64,000 nt of DNA from Rutidosis leptorrhynchoides (taxonomy: Eukaryota; Streptophyta; Magnoliopsida; Asterales; Asteraceae), in NCBI RefSeq assembly GCF_046630445.1, contig NC_092335.1, positions 628,215,501-628,279,500 of the forward strand. Direction: 5' to 3'. Positions 12,449 through 24,110 of this stretch are shown here, piece by piece. The notes beneath the pieces were generated by a model that worked only from the letters and a program-made list of their open reading frames with translations, did not search any database and was not told the DNA's origin. Position numbers and translations under genes: made by a program. Positions within the stretch are counted from its first letter, which is position 1. Every line of letters starts with the position of its first letter.

Positions 12449-14356
12449 TGGATAATAATAATAATACTAATTATAACTTTAACGATAATAACGATAGTAA
12501 TAATAATAAAAAATAACATTTTTTTTAATGATAAATCCTTTTATTGATAAAGATAATAATAATAATAATAATAATAAGATAAAACTAGAACGACGATAAT
12601 AACGACGATAATAATAATTATTTTTAATAATAATACAAAAATTCGATGGACTATAACTTCAAATCCGTTCATCAAAATCATTCGATATCTAAATGAAAAG
12701 TTCTTAATTTTTCACTAGCTTTCCAACGACATGCATATCTTATACCTTATCTCAGTCGCATATATAACTAATTCAGGATTCAACATAACCTAACTAAAGG
12801 CAATATCAAAAGTACAAACATGCATAATCCTATATACTCGAGCACTAGTCAGGGATACACTATTAGTATGTAAAAGTTAAATTATGAGTACTCACGTATC
12901 AATATTGAGATTCAATATTGCAGGAAAGGTACGTAGACGCAACGGAGATGATAAACACTATATTGACCTCACGAGCATACCCATGAACCATACCCAATCA
13001 CCTCCATAGCTATAACCCATAATTTCCTTAATCCAATCCCACTCGAAAAACAATTTCGAAATCACTCGGACAGCACTCTGACGTAATATTTTATGTATAC
13101 TAATAATATCTTGAAATAATACGGAGTAAATATATATATGTAAATCGATTGAGAGAGTTTAGAGTTTAGAGAAAAATATTTTCAAGTTTCTATGAAATAA
13201 TGAAACCTATTGAATTCTATTTATAATAGATTTTTGAATTATTAAAGTGAATTATTAAAGTATGAATTATTAAAGTAAATTATTAAAGTATGAATTATTA
13301 AAGTAAATTATTAAAGTATGAATTATTAAAGTGAATTATTAAAGTATGAATTACTAAAGTATGAATTATTAAAGTGAATTATTAAAGTTAAAGTAAAGTA
13401 AAAATAAAGTAAAGGTAAAGTTTAAGTATAGTAAAAGTATAAAACTATGTACGTATAATACGCGTATAAATATATATAATATTAATTTAAATCGTTATAT
13501 ATATTTAATAAAATAAAATATAAATATCATTATCTTTATCATACTGGTTAAGTAATGAGTTGTCAAAAGTGGTTCTAGATATTTATAAAAGTTATATACG
13601 TTTTAATAATAAAGTTCTTTTTAAACTGAAAACGTTTTTGTACGTTTGAAACTAAATCAAATAAATATAATAATTTTGTTTTCCAAAACCAAATATATTT
13701 TTAAGAATCATTTTGTTTAAAGGTTAAAATAATGGAAATCGTTATATATCATAAAATGTTTTAGAAAAGTAGAATCATATATATTCATAATAGGTTTCAA
13801 GTTTTTAAATTACAGTTTGTTGGTGAAGCATGGTATAAAGTTCAAAGGTTAAATAAACGTATGAAATCATCTTAATAAAAAATGTCGAGTTACTTAACTT
13901 GTCGATATCCAACATCTAAGTTATTTACACTTCACGTTCTTACTTATAAATCACTTTACCATTTTCTGAATGTAGTCAAAAAGAATAGATTTCTTAAATC
14001 ACAGTGGACCTCATAACATAGACCCGTAATGATATCATAATGTATCTGATAAATCAATCATTTGATATTATCTTCTAATTCCATCGATAAACATATTGAA
14101 ACAAATACGTTCATGTAAAGTATTATACGTTTAATACTTTATTAATATTCTCAAGTTATAATATATATATATACATATATATACATATTTATTTATATAT
14201 AACGGTTCGTGAATCGTCGAAATTTGGTCGAGGTTATAATGAATGTATGAACACAATTTAAAATTCTTGAGATTTAACTTAACAAACTTTGCTTATCGTG
14301 TCGGAATAATATAAAGATAAAGTTTAAATTTGGTTGGAAATTTCCGGGTTGTCACA
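10445..14356 (-). repeat. Element A 5' LTR (3912 bp)
   Basis: Partner of the LTR at 1509-5437. It has the same TATA-like box (13218-13225), tandem repeat and AAT blocks. The shared LTR island lies at about 10730-10802. The high similarity suggests a comparatively recent insertion despite the absence of pol. Confidence 0.88.
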
Positions 14357-15133
14357 CGCAGGACCCTGTGAGCGCGGGAGCGTGTGACGAGACCGGCTGA
14401 AGGCGGCGGGTGATTAATAATGGTTGTGAAGGCACCGGGTGGAGGTTCCCTTGAGTGTTGAATGTTCCCTTAAGTAGTGAAGGCTCTCAATGAGGCGGAG
14501 GCTCTCAAAAGTAGTAAAGGGATAAATGTGATAAAAGGTATAAGGTGGTGAGGTTCATAAAACTGATGTGTGTGAGAAAGAAAGTGTATATAGATAGAAA
14601 ATGAGCAATCATTATATCTTGAAAGGTGGAGTTCCCTTTTATTTATATGAAAATATTAGAGCTTTCTTTAGGGAAAGCCCATGGACTTAAGTATTTTGAG
14701 GCCTAAATGGTTATTTTTATAAAATTTATATTTACCAGATTGGGGTATTCCGTAGGCATATCATTAATGGTCATGAAATTTATATTGAGTTAAATTCATT
14801 TGACATGATTGGAGCAAGTGTATTCTAGAATCCTTTAAATATTATGAAGCATCTGAATGAGACTCAAGAAAATTAGCTATTACGATATGTAACTTTAATG
14901 TTGTATGTTTTATATTTATTGATATGACGTTAGTTGCTATTTTTTAAATAACTTATATTATTCATTTAAGTTTTAAGATATTTTTTCAGCTTGTTCTAGG
15001 TACTTAAATTATCTGAATCAATCATGTCTCAATGTATAACTAATTACAATTATGTATACAATATAATATAATTTCAATGATAGTTCGAGAGCGGATTGTC
15101 ATTAGATAATTCAATATTCTTATATATTGAATA
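14357..15133. other. Right flank of element A; no gene seen
   Basis: It opens with a GC-richer stretch (GTGAGCGCGGGAGCGTGTG, then AGGCTCTCAATGAGGCGGAG) and becomes AT-rich. On the minus strand ATAAATAAAAGGG near 14632-14644 is TATA-like and is followed by a pyrimidine-rich leader, so it may be an old LTR or promoter fragment. No ORF supports a gene. Confidence 0.4.
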
Positions 15134-15303
15134 GACCATGAATAATAATATGGTACAAACAATGATGCTTGTACTACTACTACTACTCAATGATAGTAAC
15201 ATGGTAGAAAATGATGCTTCTAGTACTACTAATGATAGTAACATTGTAGAAGCAATGATGCATGTGGTACAAGCACAAAGTAATTATCAACGAATTATCT
15301 ATA
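15134..15303. repeat. Local dispersed repeat, copy 1
   Basis: Starts GACCATGAATAATAA and ends CAACGAATTATCT, with internal AATGATGCATGTGGTACAAG. Related copies are at 16424-16590 and about 17022-17135. It also contains a short (TAC)n run. Confidence 0.6.
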
Positions 15304-15317
15304 GTATCATATAAATC

Positions 15318-16180
15318 TCTAAAATAATAATGTTATAAATAAGGATTATTCAAGTTTAAAAAAATTCTAAAATAAAGAAAAAAATTTTAAGCTCTTCATG
15401 ATGATGTCATTAAATTAATTAATTATATTTAATAAAAATATTAACGTGTTCATCGTATAATATATAAAACATTATGTACAACCTTACGATAAAACACCAT
15501 CAATTACCATATATACAATATTTAAATAATTATCTACAACCTTATGGTAAAACACCTCCAAGATCATATGTACAATATTTGAAGTATTATGAACAACCTT
15601 ATGATAAAACATCCTCACGACCATTCGTACAAACTTTAAAACAAATTGTACAATCTTTTACAAAACACCCCATGAACACATGTACACACTTTGAATCACA
15701 TTGTATAATATTCATATAATAATTGTATTTTAAATTTAAAAAAAAAATTAAAGAGACATTTTTATTACTAATAATTATTATTAAAAATATAAATACTCAA
15801 TTGTAGAGCAAACTTTATCATTATTATATTATTATTATTCAAATATGTGCTCTATTTACGAGATTAATTACGTTATATATGTATACGAAATACACGTCTC
15901 AATAAAATGTTGTAATGTAGGCTTTTATGGCAAGAACAATAGTAATTGTGATGAAAATTGAAAGAAGGTCGTGGGAGAATAAATATAGTTCATTTATTCT
16001 GAACAATTTAAGTATATCAATATGTTTGTAAAAACAATGACAAGTTTCTTAGTCGAAATCTGTGGTTCCACGGGTCATGAAACTAAATGACTTTAGCATT
16101 TACGTTCACTTAATACCTAAAACATATTATTAAACTATTTCGTTTAAACAAACTCGTAATTTCACGAGTCATTTCACTAG
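15318..16180 (+). mobile_element. Non-autonomous Helitron candidate
   Basis: The 3' end has a hairpin (ACTCGTAATTTCACGAGT) about ten bases before a terminal CTAG, as in Helitrons. The 5' end starts TCTAAAATAATAATGTTATA. A second, shorter copy at 41411-41958 shares both ends and stretches between (TTTAAAAAAATTC, CATGATGATGTCAT, AGTTTCTTAGTCG). There is no Rep/helicase. It contains a private tandem repeat. Confidence 0.6.
15475..15650. repeat. ~57-bp tandem repeat inside Helitron
   Basis: Three diverged copies, each with ACAACCTTAYGRTAAAACA followed by ATATGTACAATATTT-like sequence. The repeat keeps an 81-codon frame open (15474-15719). The first two copies are offset by one base, so the ORF is not evidence of a protein. 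Confidence 0.7.
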
Positions 16181-16281
16181 TTTATTTATATATTTTGAAA
16201 GTATATATAAATGACCATGAATGGTAACATGGTACAGTTATAGACGTAAGGGAATTTAAGATAGTACTACGTATTATTGAA

Positions 16282-16414
16282 GGGTGCTAATATGTACACA
16301 ACTCATATTTGTTAGGTACACAACCATTATGCTTTATAGTATTGTACAGTACAACACTATAAGGCATAATGATTGTGCACATAACAAATATGAGTTGTGT
16401 ACATATCACTCTCC
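16282..16414. mobile_element. Palindromic MITE, probably MULE-derived
   Basis: The two halves are near-perfect inverted repeats: TATGTACACAACTCATATTT on the left is answered by AAATATGAGTTGTGTACATA on the right, with almost no loop. Flanks ATTATTGAA and ATTATTGGA form a 9-base direct repeat with one mismatch. A 9-base duplication and long inverted repeats are typical of Mutator-like elements. Confidence 0.7.
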
Positions 16415-16423
16415 ATTATTGGA

Positions 16424-16590
16424 TAAACCATGAATAATAAGTTAGAAACAAAACAATGATGCTTGTAGTACTCTCAATGATAGTATCATTGTAAAAAATG
16501 ACACTTGTAGAACTCAATGATAGTAACGTGGTACAAGCAATGACGCATGTGGTACAAGAACAAGTAATGATCAACGAATTATTTACTTAT
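16424..16590. repeat. Local dispersed repeat, copy 2
   Basis: Parallels 15134-15303: AAACCATGAATAATAAG, CAATGATAGTA, ACGCATGTGGTACAAG, ATCAACGAATTATTTA in the same order. It starts just right of the palindromic MITE. Confidence 0.6.
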
Positions 16591-16627
16591 ATATTTTAAA
16601 AGTATATATAAATGACCGTAAATAGTA

Positions 16628-17019
16628 CTCCCTCCGTCTCAGATTAATTGTGTAGTATTTATTTTCGAAGTATCACAAATTAATTTTCCACTTCCAAAAA
16701 TAAAAAGTAAATTTAACGAAGTGTACAATATTGTTTCAATAAATTAATTAAATTACGTCTCAGATTAATTGTGTAGTATTTCTTTTCGAAGTATCACAAA
16801 TTAATTGTCCACTTCCAAAAATAAAAAGTAAATTTAACGAAGTGTACAATATTGTTTCAATAAATTAATTAAATTACAAATGTTAGAGGGTTTTTTAATA
16901 AATTGATTGAGGGTAAAACTATAAATTTAGAAAAAAGTACAGAAAAATACAGTGTGATAATGATATTTCTTAAACTCTGTATTTTTTGTCTGGAGACAAT
17001 TAATCTGAAACGGAGGGAG
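16628..17019. mobile_element. Stowaway (Tc1/mariner) MITE, TSD TA
   Basis: The left end is CTCCCTCCGTCTCAGATTAA and the right end is its complement TTAATCTGAAACGGAGGGAG, with TA on both sides. This is the canonical Stowaway terminus. At 392 bases it is longer than usual because 16635-16755 is tandemly repeated from 16756 (period 121). A related empty site occurs at 16209-16237. Confidence 0.9.
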
Positions 17020-17021
17020 TA

Positions 17022-17170
17022 ACATGGTGTACACAATGATGCATATAGTACAAGCACACCTAATGATTAACTAATCTTTCATGGTATACGTAATGATGCA
17101 TGTAGTACAAACACAAGTGATGATCAACTAATTATTTATTCATTTCAAAAGTATATATATATATATATAT
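17022..17170. repeat. Local dispersed repeat, copy 3, and (TA)n
   Basis: AATGATGCATATAGTACAAG and AATGATGCATGTAGTACAAA each match the other copies. GATCAACTAATTATTTAT follows, then (TA)n at 17152-17172. This copy is itself internally duplicated. Confidence 0.5.
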
Positions 17171-17215
17171 ATAAAAGTGGATGACCGATGAATAGTAACC
17201 ATGAACAATACTTTT

Positions 17216-17292
17216 TTTAAAGCCCTTGATATATTCAAAGAATGGAGCGAAACCATCTCCCGCAACAATGTGCGAGCTCATAACACTCATTT
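17216..17292 (+). mobile_element. Degenerate Helitron 3' end
   Basis: CTCCCGCAACAATGTGCGAG forms the G/C-rich hairpin seen near Helitron 3' ends, after GGAGCGAAACC. The expected CTAG terminus is decayed (CATAACACT). The 5' end was not found. Confidence 0.35.
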
Positions 17293-17448
17293 TTATGTAA
17301 TACTTCAATATGACTATATAATATTAAATATTAAAATTAAAATATTAAATTTATTAAGTACTTTACAATAAATTACTTCCTCCATATCTCAAATTAAAGA
17401 ATAAATGTCTTCTTAACACATATATAGTATATGCCACACAAGTGTAGA
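17293..17448. other. AT-rich stretch; possible decayed MITE end
   Basis: TTCCTCCATATCTCAAATTA at 17377-17396 resembles a decayed Stowaway terminus, but no matching right end was found. Confidence 0.25.
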
Positions 17449-17612
17449 AAAAGGTAAAACCGACATCTTGGCAGCCACGTCAACGGAATCTACTGTTAAC
17501 ATGTGAGAGAAAAATCGTATAACTCATACTTACAGGAATATGAGGTGGGGATTGAACTCATAATCTCTACTTTATGTTGCATGTGTCCTCACCACTAAAC
17601 TATCATCACGGA
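17449..17612 (-). mobile_element. tRNA-derived SINE candidate
   Basis: On the minus strand, TAGTTTAGTGG (17602-17592) fits a pol III A box and GAGTTCAATCC (17559-17549) fits a B box. Their starts are 43 bases apart, close to the spacing in tRNA genes. A body of roughly 100 bases without coding potential follows. The 5' boundary and tail are uncertain. Confidence 0.5.
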
Positions 17613-17723
17613 GGCTGATTCTTGTTTCTATAAGTCGACATTTACTTTAGACATAGACTTTTATTAAAAATTGTAAATAAAGGTATAAAGATAAAATCGA
17701 TTTTTGTAGTTTTATAAGTAGTC

Positions 17724-18134
17724 AAAAGTTCAAACGAGAATCAAAAAAATCACGAGAACTGCGAGAACTATTAAATTACAAGGATTTTCACATGTGAATA
17801 AGTTGAATCACATATAAATGTTGATGGAGAGTAAGATTGAACAAAAAAAATTTGAAAAAACCTATAATTTAACTATATAATCAATTATATAATTTCTCGT
17901 TTACATGTGCATATTTGTTTATAAACATGCGAACATTTCATATAATTCACAATTGAATATATAATTTGTAGTTGTGAACATTTGTTTATCAATGATATGA
18001 ACATCATATAACAGTGTTATATGTAGTTTGTTGAATATAAATGCATATAAACTATGTAATATAAATGCATATAAACCATGTAATTTAATGGTTCTCGCAG
18101 TACTCGCTCTTTTTGTGGTTCTCGATTGAACATG

Positions 18135-18137
<3 letters not shown>
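17724..18137. mobile_element. Long-TIR MITE, copy 1
   Basis: Both ends carry imperfect inverted repeats of about 57 bases. The left has TTCAAACGAGAATC and ACTGCGAGAACTATTAAATT. The right, reversed, has TTCAATCGAGAACC and ACTGCGAGAACCATTAAATT. The middle is AT-rich and non-coding. An inverted copy of the right half lies at 36817-37033. Family not assigned. Confidence 0.6.
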
Positions 18138-19543
<1,406 letters not shown>

Positions 19544-19585
19544 AATATATCCACCTTTCAAGAATTTCGTCCTCGAAATTTGATA
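19544..19585 (-). other. Polypurine tract and pol-tail fossil of B
   Basis: The minus strand reads AAATTTCGAGGACGAAATTC, then TTGAAAGGTGGATATATT, up to the LTR. The first motif is the one seen before the polypurine tract of many plant gypsy elements, so B probably derives from one by deletion. Confidence 0.65.
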
Positions 19586-19831
19586 AGAATAAATTCATGA
19601 ACTATTTCGTAGGCATAACTTCAATCATTAAAGTATCTATTTCTTAATTATAAGAGTTAATTACTCACTAAGCTTTTGTTCAGCACTATGAAATTATATA
19701 AAGCAAACTTAAATAAATCTCAACTTAAAGTTACTAAAGCAATATTGTTAATTACTTGAATTATCTATGACTTAATTATTCTTCGAGTTTAACACTAGGT
19801 ATAGATTAATACCTAATTTAGTTAAACTAAA

Positions 19832-19846
19832 GGCTCGGATACCATG
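19832..19846 (-). other. Primer-binding site of element B
   Basis: The minus strand reads CATGGTATCCGAGCC, one mismatch from the initiator tRNA-Met complement TGGTATCAGAGC. It directly abuts the 5' LTR. Confidence 0.75.
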
Positions 19847-20689
19847 TGTAAGGACCCAATTCCCGGTCCTTATAAGTTTAAACAAATAGTCATAGATACA
19901 CATCGGAAGTCAAAACAACATACTTTTATTTAAGATAACTTTTGACTAGGTACATAACTATATCAAAACTATTACTTTCTTTATTTCGATCAGAGTCACT
20001 CCCTTGGATTGATCTCCCTCGGATGACCTGAAATATGTACGGTAGTATGCGTAAGCCTAAAGGCTTAGTGAGGGTCGTGTGTTTTTCGTACAAAAATACC
20101 ACACACAAGCACGTAAGTTTCAGATAGCTATTAAAATAATAATTTTTGAGCTCCCCTATGTATTAACGCATTTCGAGCCTCCATCCACCACTCTCAATAA
20201 TTATCATAACACTGGGTAACCGCAGTTCAACCCGTGTTATCTTTTAATTATTATTCCACCATATTCCAATCCATGGCTCGAAAGACATTATTACATTGTA
20301 TATATAATATATATTCAAACTTTTTATGCAATGCAAGTCTCATAATAAATGCACATAGATCGTATATAATCAAGTAACAAGTAACACGATAATAGCACAT
20401 ATCTCAGTTTTATAAAATAACACGAGAGTACTCACTTTGTGATCTTTTCTATAGATCATATGATGTTTGTATCCCTAGGTTTACTTCCTCGTACTATGAT
20501 AACCTCATCGTTGCTCTAATTTATAGTGCGTATATATATAATGATGTAAAGAGGAGTGAATTGAAACTAACAAACACTCCTTGTATATTTATACTATTCG
20601 TCAAGTAGGTGACTAAGCACCCTATACGTTCTAGTTATCAAGTGTTGTTGAAATTCAAAATACGTGGCTTGCATGCTTGTTATTCTTAG
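19847..20689 (-). repeat. Element B 5' LTR, first part
   Basis: Matches 18397 onward and stops at CTTAG, where copia element C inserted. It resumes after the duplicated CTTAG at 36553. Confidence 0.88.
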
Positions 20690-21163
20690 TGTAGGATTTA
20701 GATAGATTCGAGACATACCCGAAACTAGTAGCGGAAGCGAATAGGATTAAGGTTTAGATCACCGGTCGGGAAAGCGATCACCAAAAGGAAGGCTTTCAAG
20801 TTTCACGGCTTAAGTTCCTTCGACAGTTTGCAATGTTCCACTTGAACAATTATACTCACAATCTCTCAATTTACTTGTGTGTTTTTCTCTTGTTAAATTG
20901 TGTGTTGAAACAAATGAGATGGAGGTACTTATAGAATAGGAGTCAACTACTCCCAACCACTCTCAACCACTCTCAACCACTTCTCAACCACTTCTCAACC
21001 ACTCTCAACCACTCTTATATAATTAGTGTAACTTTTATGGGTTGGTTGTCGATTAGACAGTACAAAACTCTCCAGAAAGTTTGGTTGCAAAGTTTAGTAG
21101 TAGTTTAGTTGATGAGTGCCACTCAAAAGGTTTGTAGGTGTAAGTAATAATTAATTTCCAACA
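20690..21163 (-). repeat. Element C 3' LTR
   Basis: Contains a run of CAACCACTCTC/CAACCACTTCTC repeats (20951-21017). A minus-strand TATA-like CTATAAG lies near 20930. It differs from its partner by scattered substitutions. Confidence 0.88.
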
Positions 21164-21178
21164 TCTCCCACTCGCACA
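21164..21178 (-). other. Polypurine tract of element C
   Basis: The minus strand reads GTGCGAGTGGGAGA immediately before the 3' LTR. GTGGGAGA is the usual end of plant copia polypurine tracts. Confidence 0.75.
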
Positions 21179-24110
21179 CAAACAATTTTGATATACTCAT
21201 ATATCTTGAAAAACATACCGTGTAGTACGTTAACCATTCATACTGGGAACTAGGCTGTGCGACCGGCATACTTTGAGAGCACACGTGCTATACATCTGTT
21301 AGGAATATATAGCGTCTCAAAACAAAATGACAAGAGTAGATTTAGTATGCAATATCCTAGACCATTAATCACATTAGTAAATCGCATGATCTCAGTTTTA
21401 CTCATAAAACCTTTTTGTATTCACAATTATCATTTATCACTAAGACTTGTCACTAAAACAAAAGATAATTGGTCGACCGGTGAATACAAGTTAATGTGAA
21501 CTTCAAATGATCTTCCTTTCTCTTAGAATCCATTGGCCTTAGCTCAACTTGCTTTTCTAAGAACGTCCAGCCAGGTTTAATCATTCATAACCCTTAAGCA
21601 ATGCCTTAAGATAGCAAACATCAAACTAAGCCTCAAGAGACAAGAAAAAGTCATAAGGATATTAATTGAGGTTACTAAAAACTCGAGGGACTCACATAAC
21701 ATAGAAGTATAGATCATTTCTCCTATTTCCCTTATTGGTCGTCCTGATCACATGTGGTATGAATCACATGCTGCAACATTTCTCCTTTCCCAATGGAGGT
21801 ATGTCTTTAAATCAATGTTGCACAGATGATAGTTTAAACATACTCAATGTTCATACTCGAGTTCACTATCTACTCATAAAAACACGTCTTTCTCACAAGA
21901 ACTCACATTTGGATATATAAGACAGATAATGTGAAACTTAAATAATTCACATATTGTTGTAAACATTACAACTGCATCATCAAATATTTTAAGTTTGTGC
22001 TCAGTTGTCACTCAGACAATATACTTAAAATGCGTTATTTCATCAGTCACTACTAAAATGATGGAGCTGATCACCCATGTGAGTGGGCTGATCTCTAATC
22101 TGTCCGATATACTTTTCTCACAATAATACTTTGTATATAAGATTTAACAAACACATTGTCATGGATATCAAACACTAAATATGTTGGGAAAAATAAAAAA
22201 TCAATACAATCTCAAAATCTACGCAACCCCTGAGACGTGACATGTCACATAAACATATCTCTCTAGGCATGGATTTCTTAAATGATGTACAACCATTTCA
22301 TTTGTAGATATGTACTACATATTTACTAAAACTCTTGCAATCATGTCTCTAAGTAATGATGCATTTAACAACTATGCGCTTGACTTACAATGGACCTTGG
22401 AGTCATTTTGATAAACTACAAAGTTCTAACTATTTGAGTAAACTATTACTCAATCGATAACTTTGTTATAAACTCCAAGTTTCTCAAAAGATTGGTTAAG
22501 TTACACAGCTTATTGAACCTTAGTTGATATTAAAAAAATCAGCTTCCATTGTAAACAAGGCTTCATATGACTAATTCTTGTTACTCCATGAGATAACAAC
22601 CTAGTCAATATGTGTACAGCCTTTTGATTTCAAATCATTTTCATTAAAGCATAATAAGATAACATTACTACTTAGATACCTTAGTATCATTTTCATGGCT
22701 TTTCAATTGCTTTCCAAAACTATTGGAAATCAATCAACTTTGTACACTGCATAACGTACAAAGGATTTCCAACATTATTCGCATATACAACAAACTTCAT
22801 TTGCTCATTTCATATTGGAGTCTAAGGACAAAAAGATATGCTCAATATTCACCATAAGATTATCAGTGAGATTATTTAACACGTTCAAGGATCTTGTTAA
22901 TATAAGATCTTGTGAAAGAGATATTAACTTCCATGAATAATCTCTTGAAATTCCAATTTCAAGAATACATGAAAATTCTCTCACAATAACATTCTTCTTA
23001 TTTATTCAAGCCACAAAAATATCATCAACGTATAATGATAAAATAAATATTTAGACCTTTTAGTACATACTCATGATCCTTATTGATCATAATGAAATCA
23101 TTCGATATGATTACATTGTGAAAGTACATATATCATTTTCTCAAAGACTGTTTGAGGCCATAGATTAAATCAAAAAATCTACAAACCATATGTTTGTGGC
23201 CATTGTTTATCAAATCTACACATTGATTTCTTGCTACAGTTCTTCATTGAGAAGTTAAGACTATTAACAATGATATAATGTAATTCACGGTCTATTGTTT
23301 GTCATTATGGCTAGAATCAACCTAACTTGGTGAAATTATAACAAGATACGAGGTTCTCACAAAGTAAACTTTTCTTGTTAGTTGTAGCCTTATGCCACAT
23401 GTTGACCTTTGTAACTTCAGGATACTCACTCCAATTCTTATTCCATTATTCTTATTCAATCTCATTTCGAATAGGGTTTATACTGACAACTTCTTTGTCC
23501 TAACTGAGATTTCTTTGAAACTAATTCTTGGTATCTCATAAGCTCCCACTCAAATCAGAATTATTCTCATTCGCAATAGTTTGAGGAATCGTGCATAGAT
23601 AAACAAATTATCTTGTGCACAGATAAACAAATCTTCTAATATCGCAATAGTTTGAGGAATCGTGCATAGATAAACAAATTATCTTGTGCATAGATAAACA
23701 AATCTTCAAACATCATTCCTTAAATTTCTCCCACTTGAATGAGATAATTATATGAGATAAACAAATTTCTCCCACTCAAATAAAGACGAAACTTTATTTG
23801 TACCTAGAGATTTTGAAAAACTCATTTCCAAGAACGTTATATTTCAAGTTTTAAAATGAGTTCGACTCCCACTGACGTCTTCACGTATGAACATATAACC
23901 TCTTGATTGTTAACATACTTGGTGAAAACAAATTTCCACCTCTTGGACCTATTTTCCAAAATTTATTTGATAAATTTAATATGTACGTTTCACAACCTAA
24001 ATGTCCTATGACATTGTAATTTTGGTCATAATCATTTCATAACTTATATGGTGTGGAAGTTACTAATTTTCAAAGACATTCAATTAGGTACGAATGTGGG
24101 ATTTCACATT
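21179..24110 (-). pseudogene. Copia RT/RNase H remnant of element C
   Basis: No frame stays open. Near 23045-23005 the minus strand encodes SLYVDDIFVA, which contains the YVDD catalytic motif of copia reverse transcriptases, followed by a stop. The surrounding DNA is strongly AT-biased with many stops, consistent with long decay. A 71-base tandem duplication lies at 23572-23713. Confidence 0.65.
23572..23713. repeat. 71-bp tandem duplication in decayed pol
   Basis: CGCAATAGTTTGAGGAATCG begins each copy (23572 and 23643). Each holds two GTGCA(T/C)AGATAAACAAAT sub-repeats. It arose after coding constraint was lost. Confidence 0.9.

Larger units (their letters stand above)
1509..14356 (-). mobile_element. 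Element A: LARD-type non-autonomous LTR retrotransposon
   Basis: Two direct repeats of about 3.9 kb (1509-5437 and 10445-14356) run from TGAAAGGACCC to GGTTGTCACA on the plus strand and flank a 5007-base interior. The motif GCTCTGATACCAAC beside the right LTR is the complement of an initiator-tRNA-Met primer-binding site, so the element reads right to left. A purine-rich tract abuts the left LTR. No protease, reverse transcriptase or integrase is visible; only a short gag-like ORF (9578-10012) is present. Very long LTRs with a non-coding interior are the definition of a LARD. Flanks TGTAG (left) and CGCAG (right) would be a target-site duplication with two C-to-T changes. Mobilisation would need proteins supplied in trans by an autonomous gypsy element. 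Confidence 0.85.

Noticed and set aside
17545-17605. Functional tRNA gene on the minus strand
   Set aside because: A and B box-like motifs only; I could not build acceptor and anticodon stems.
21257-21920. Plus-strand ORFs of 80 and 61 codons near the copia 3' LTR
   Set aside because: Antisense to decayed copia pol, with no recognisable domain.
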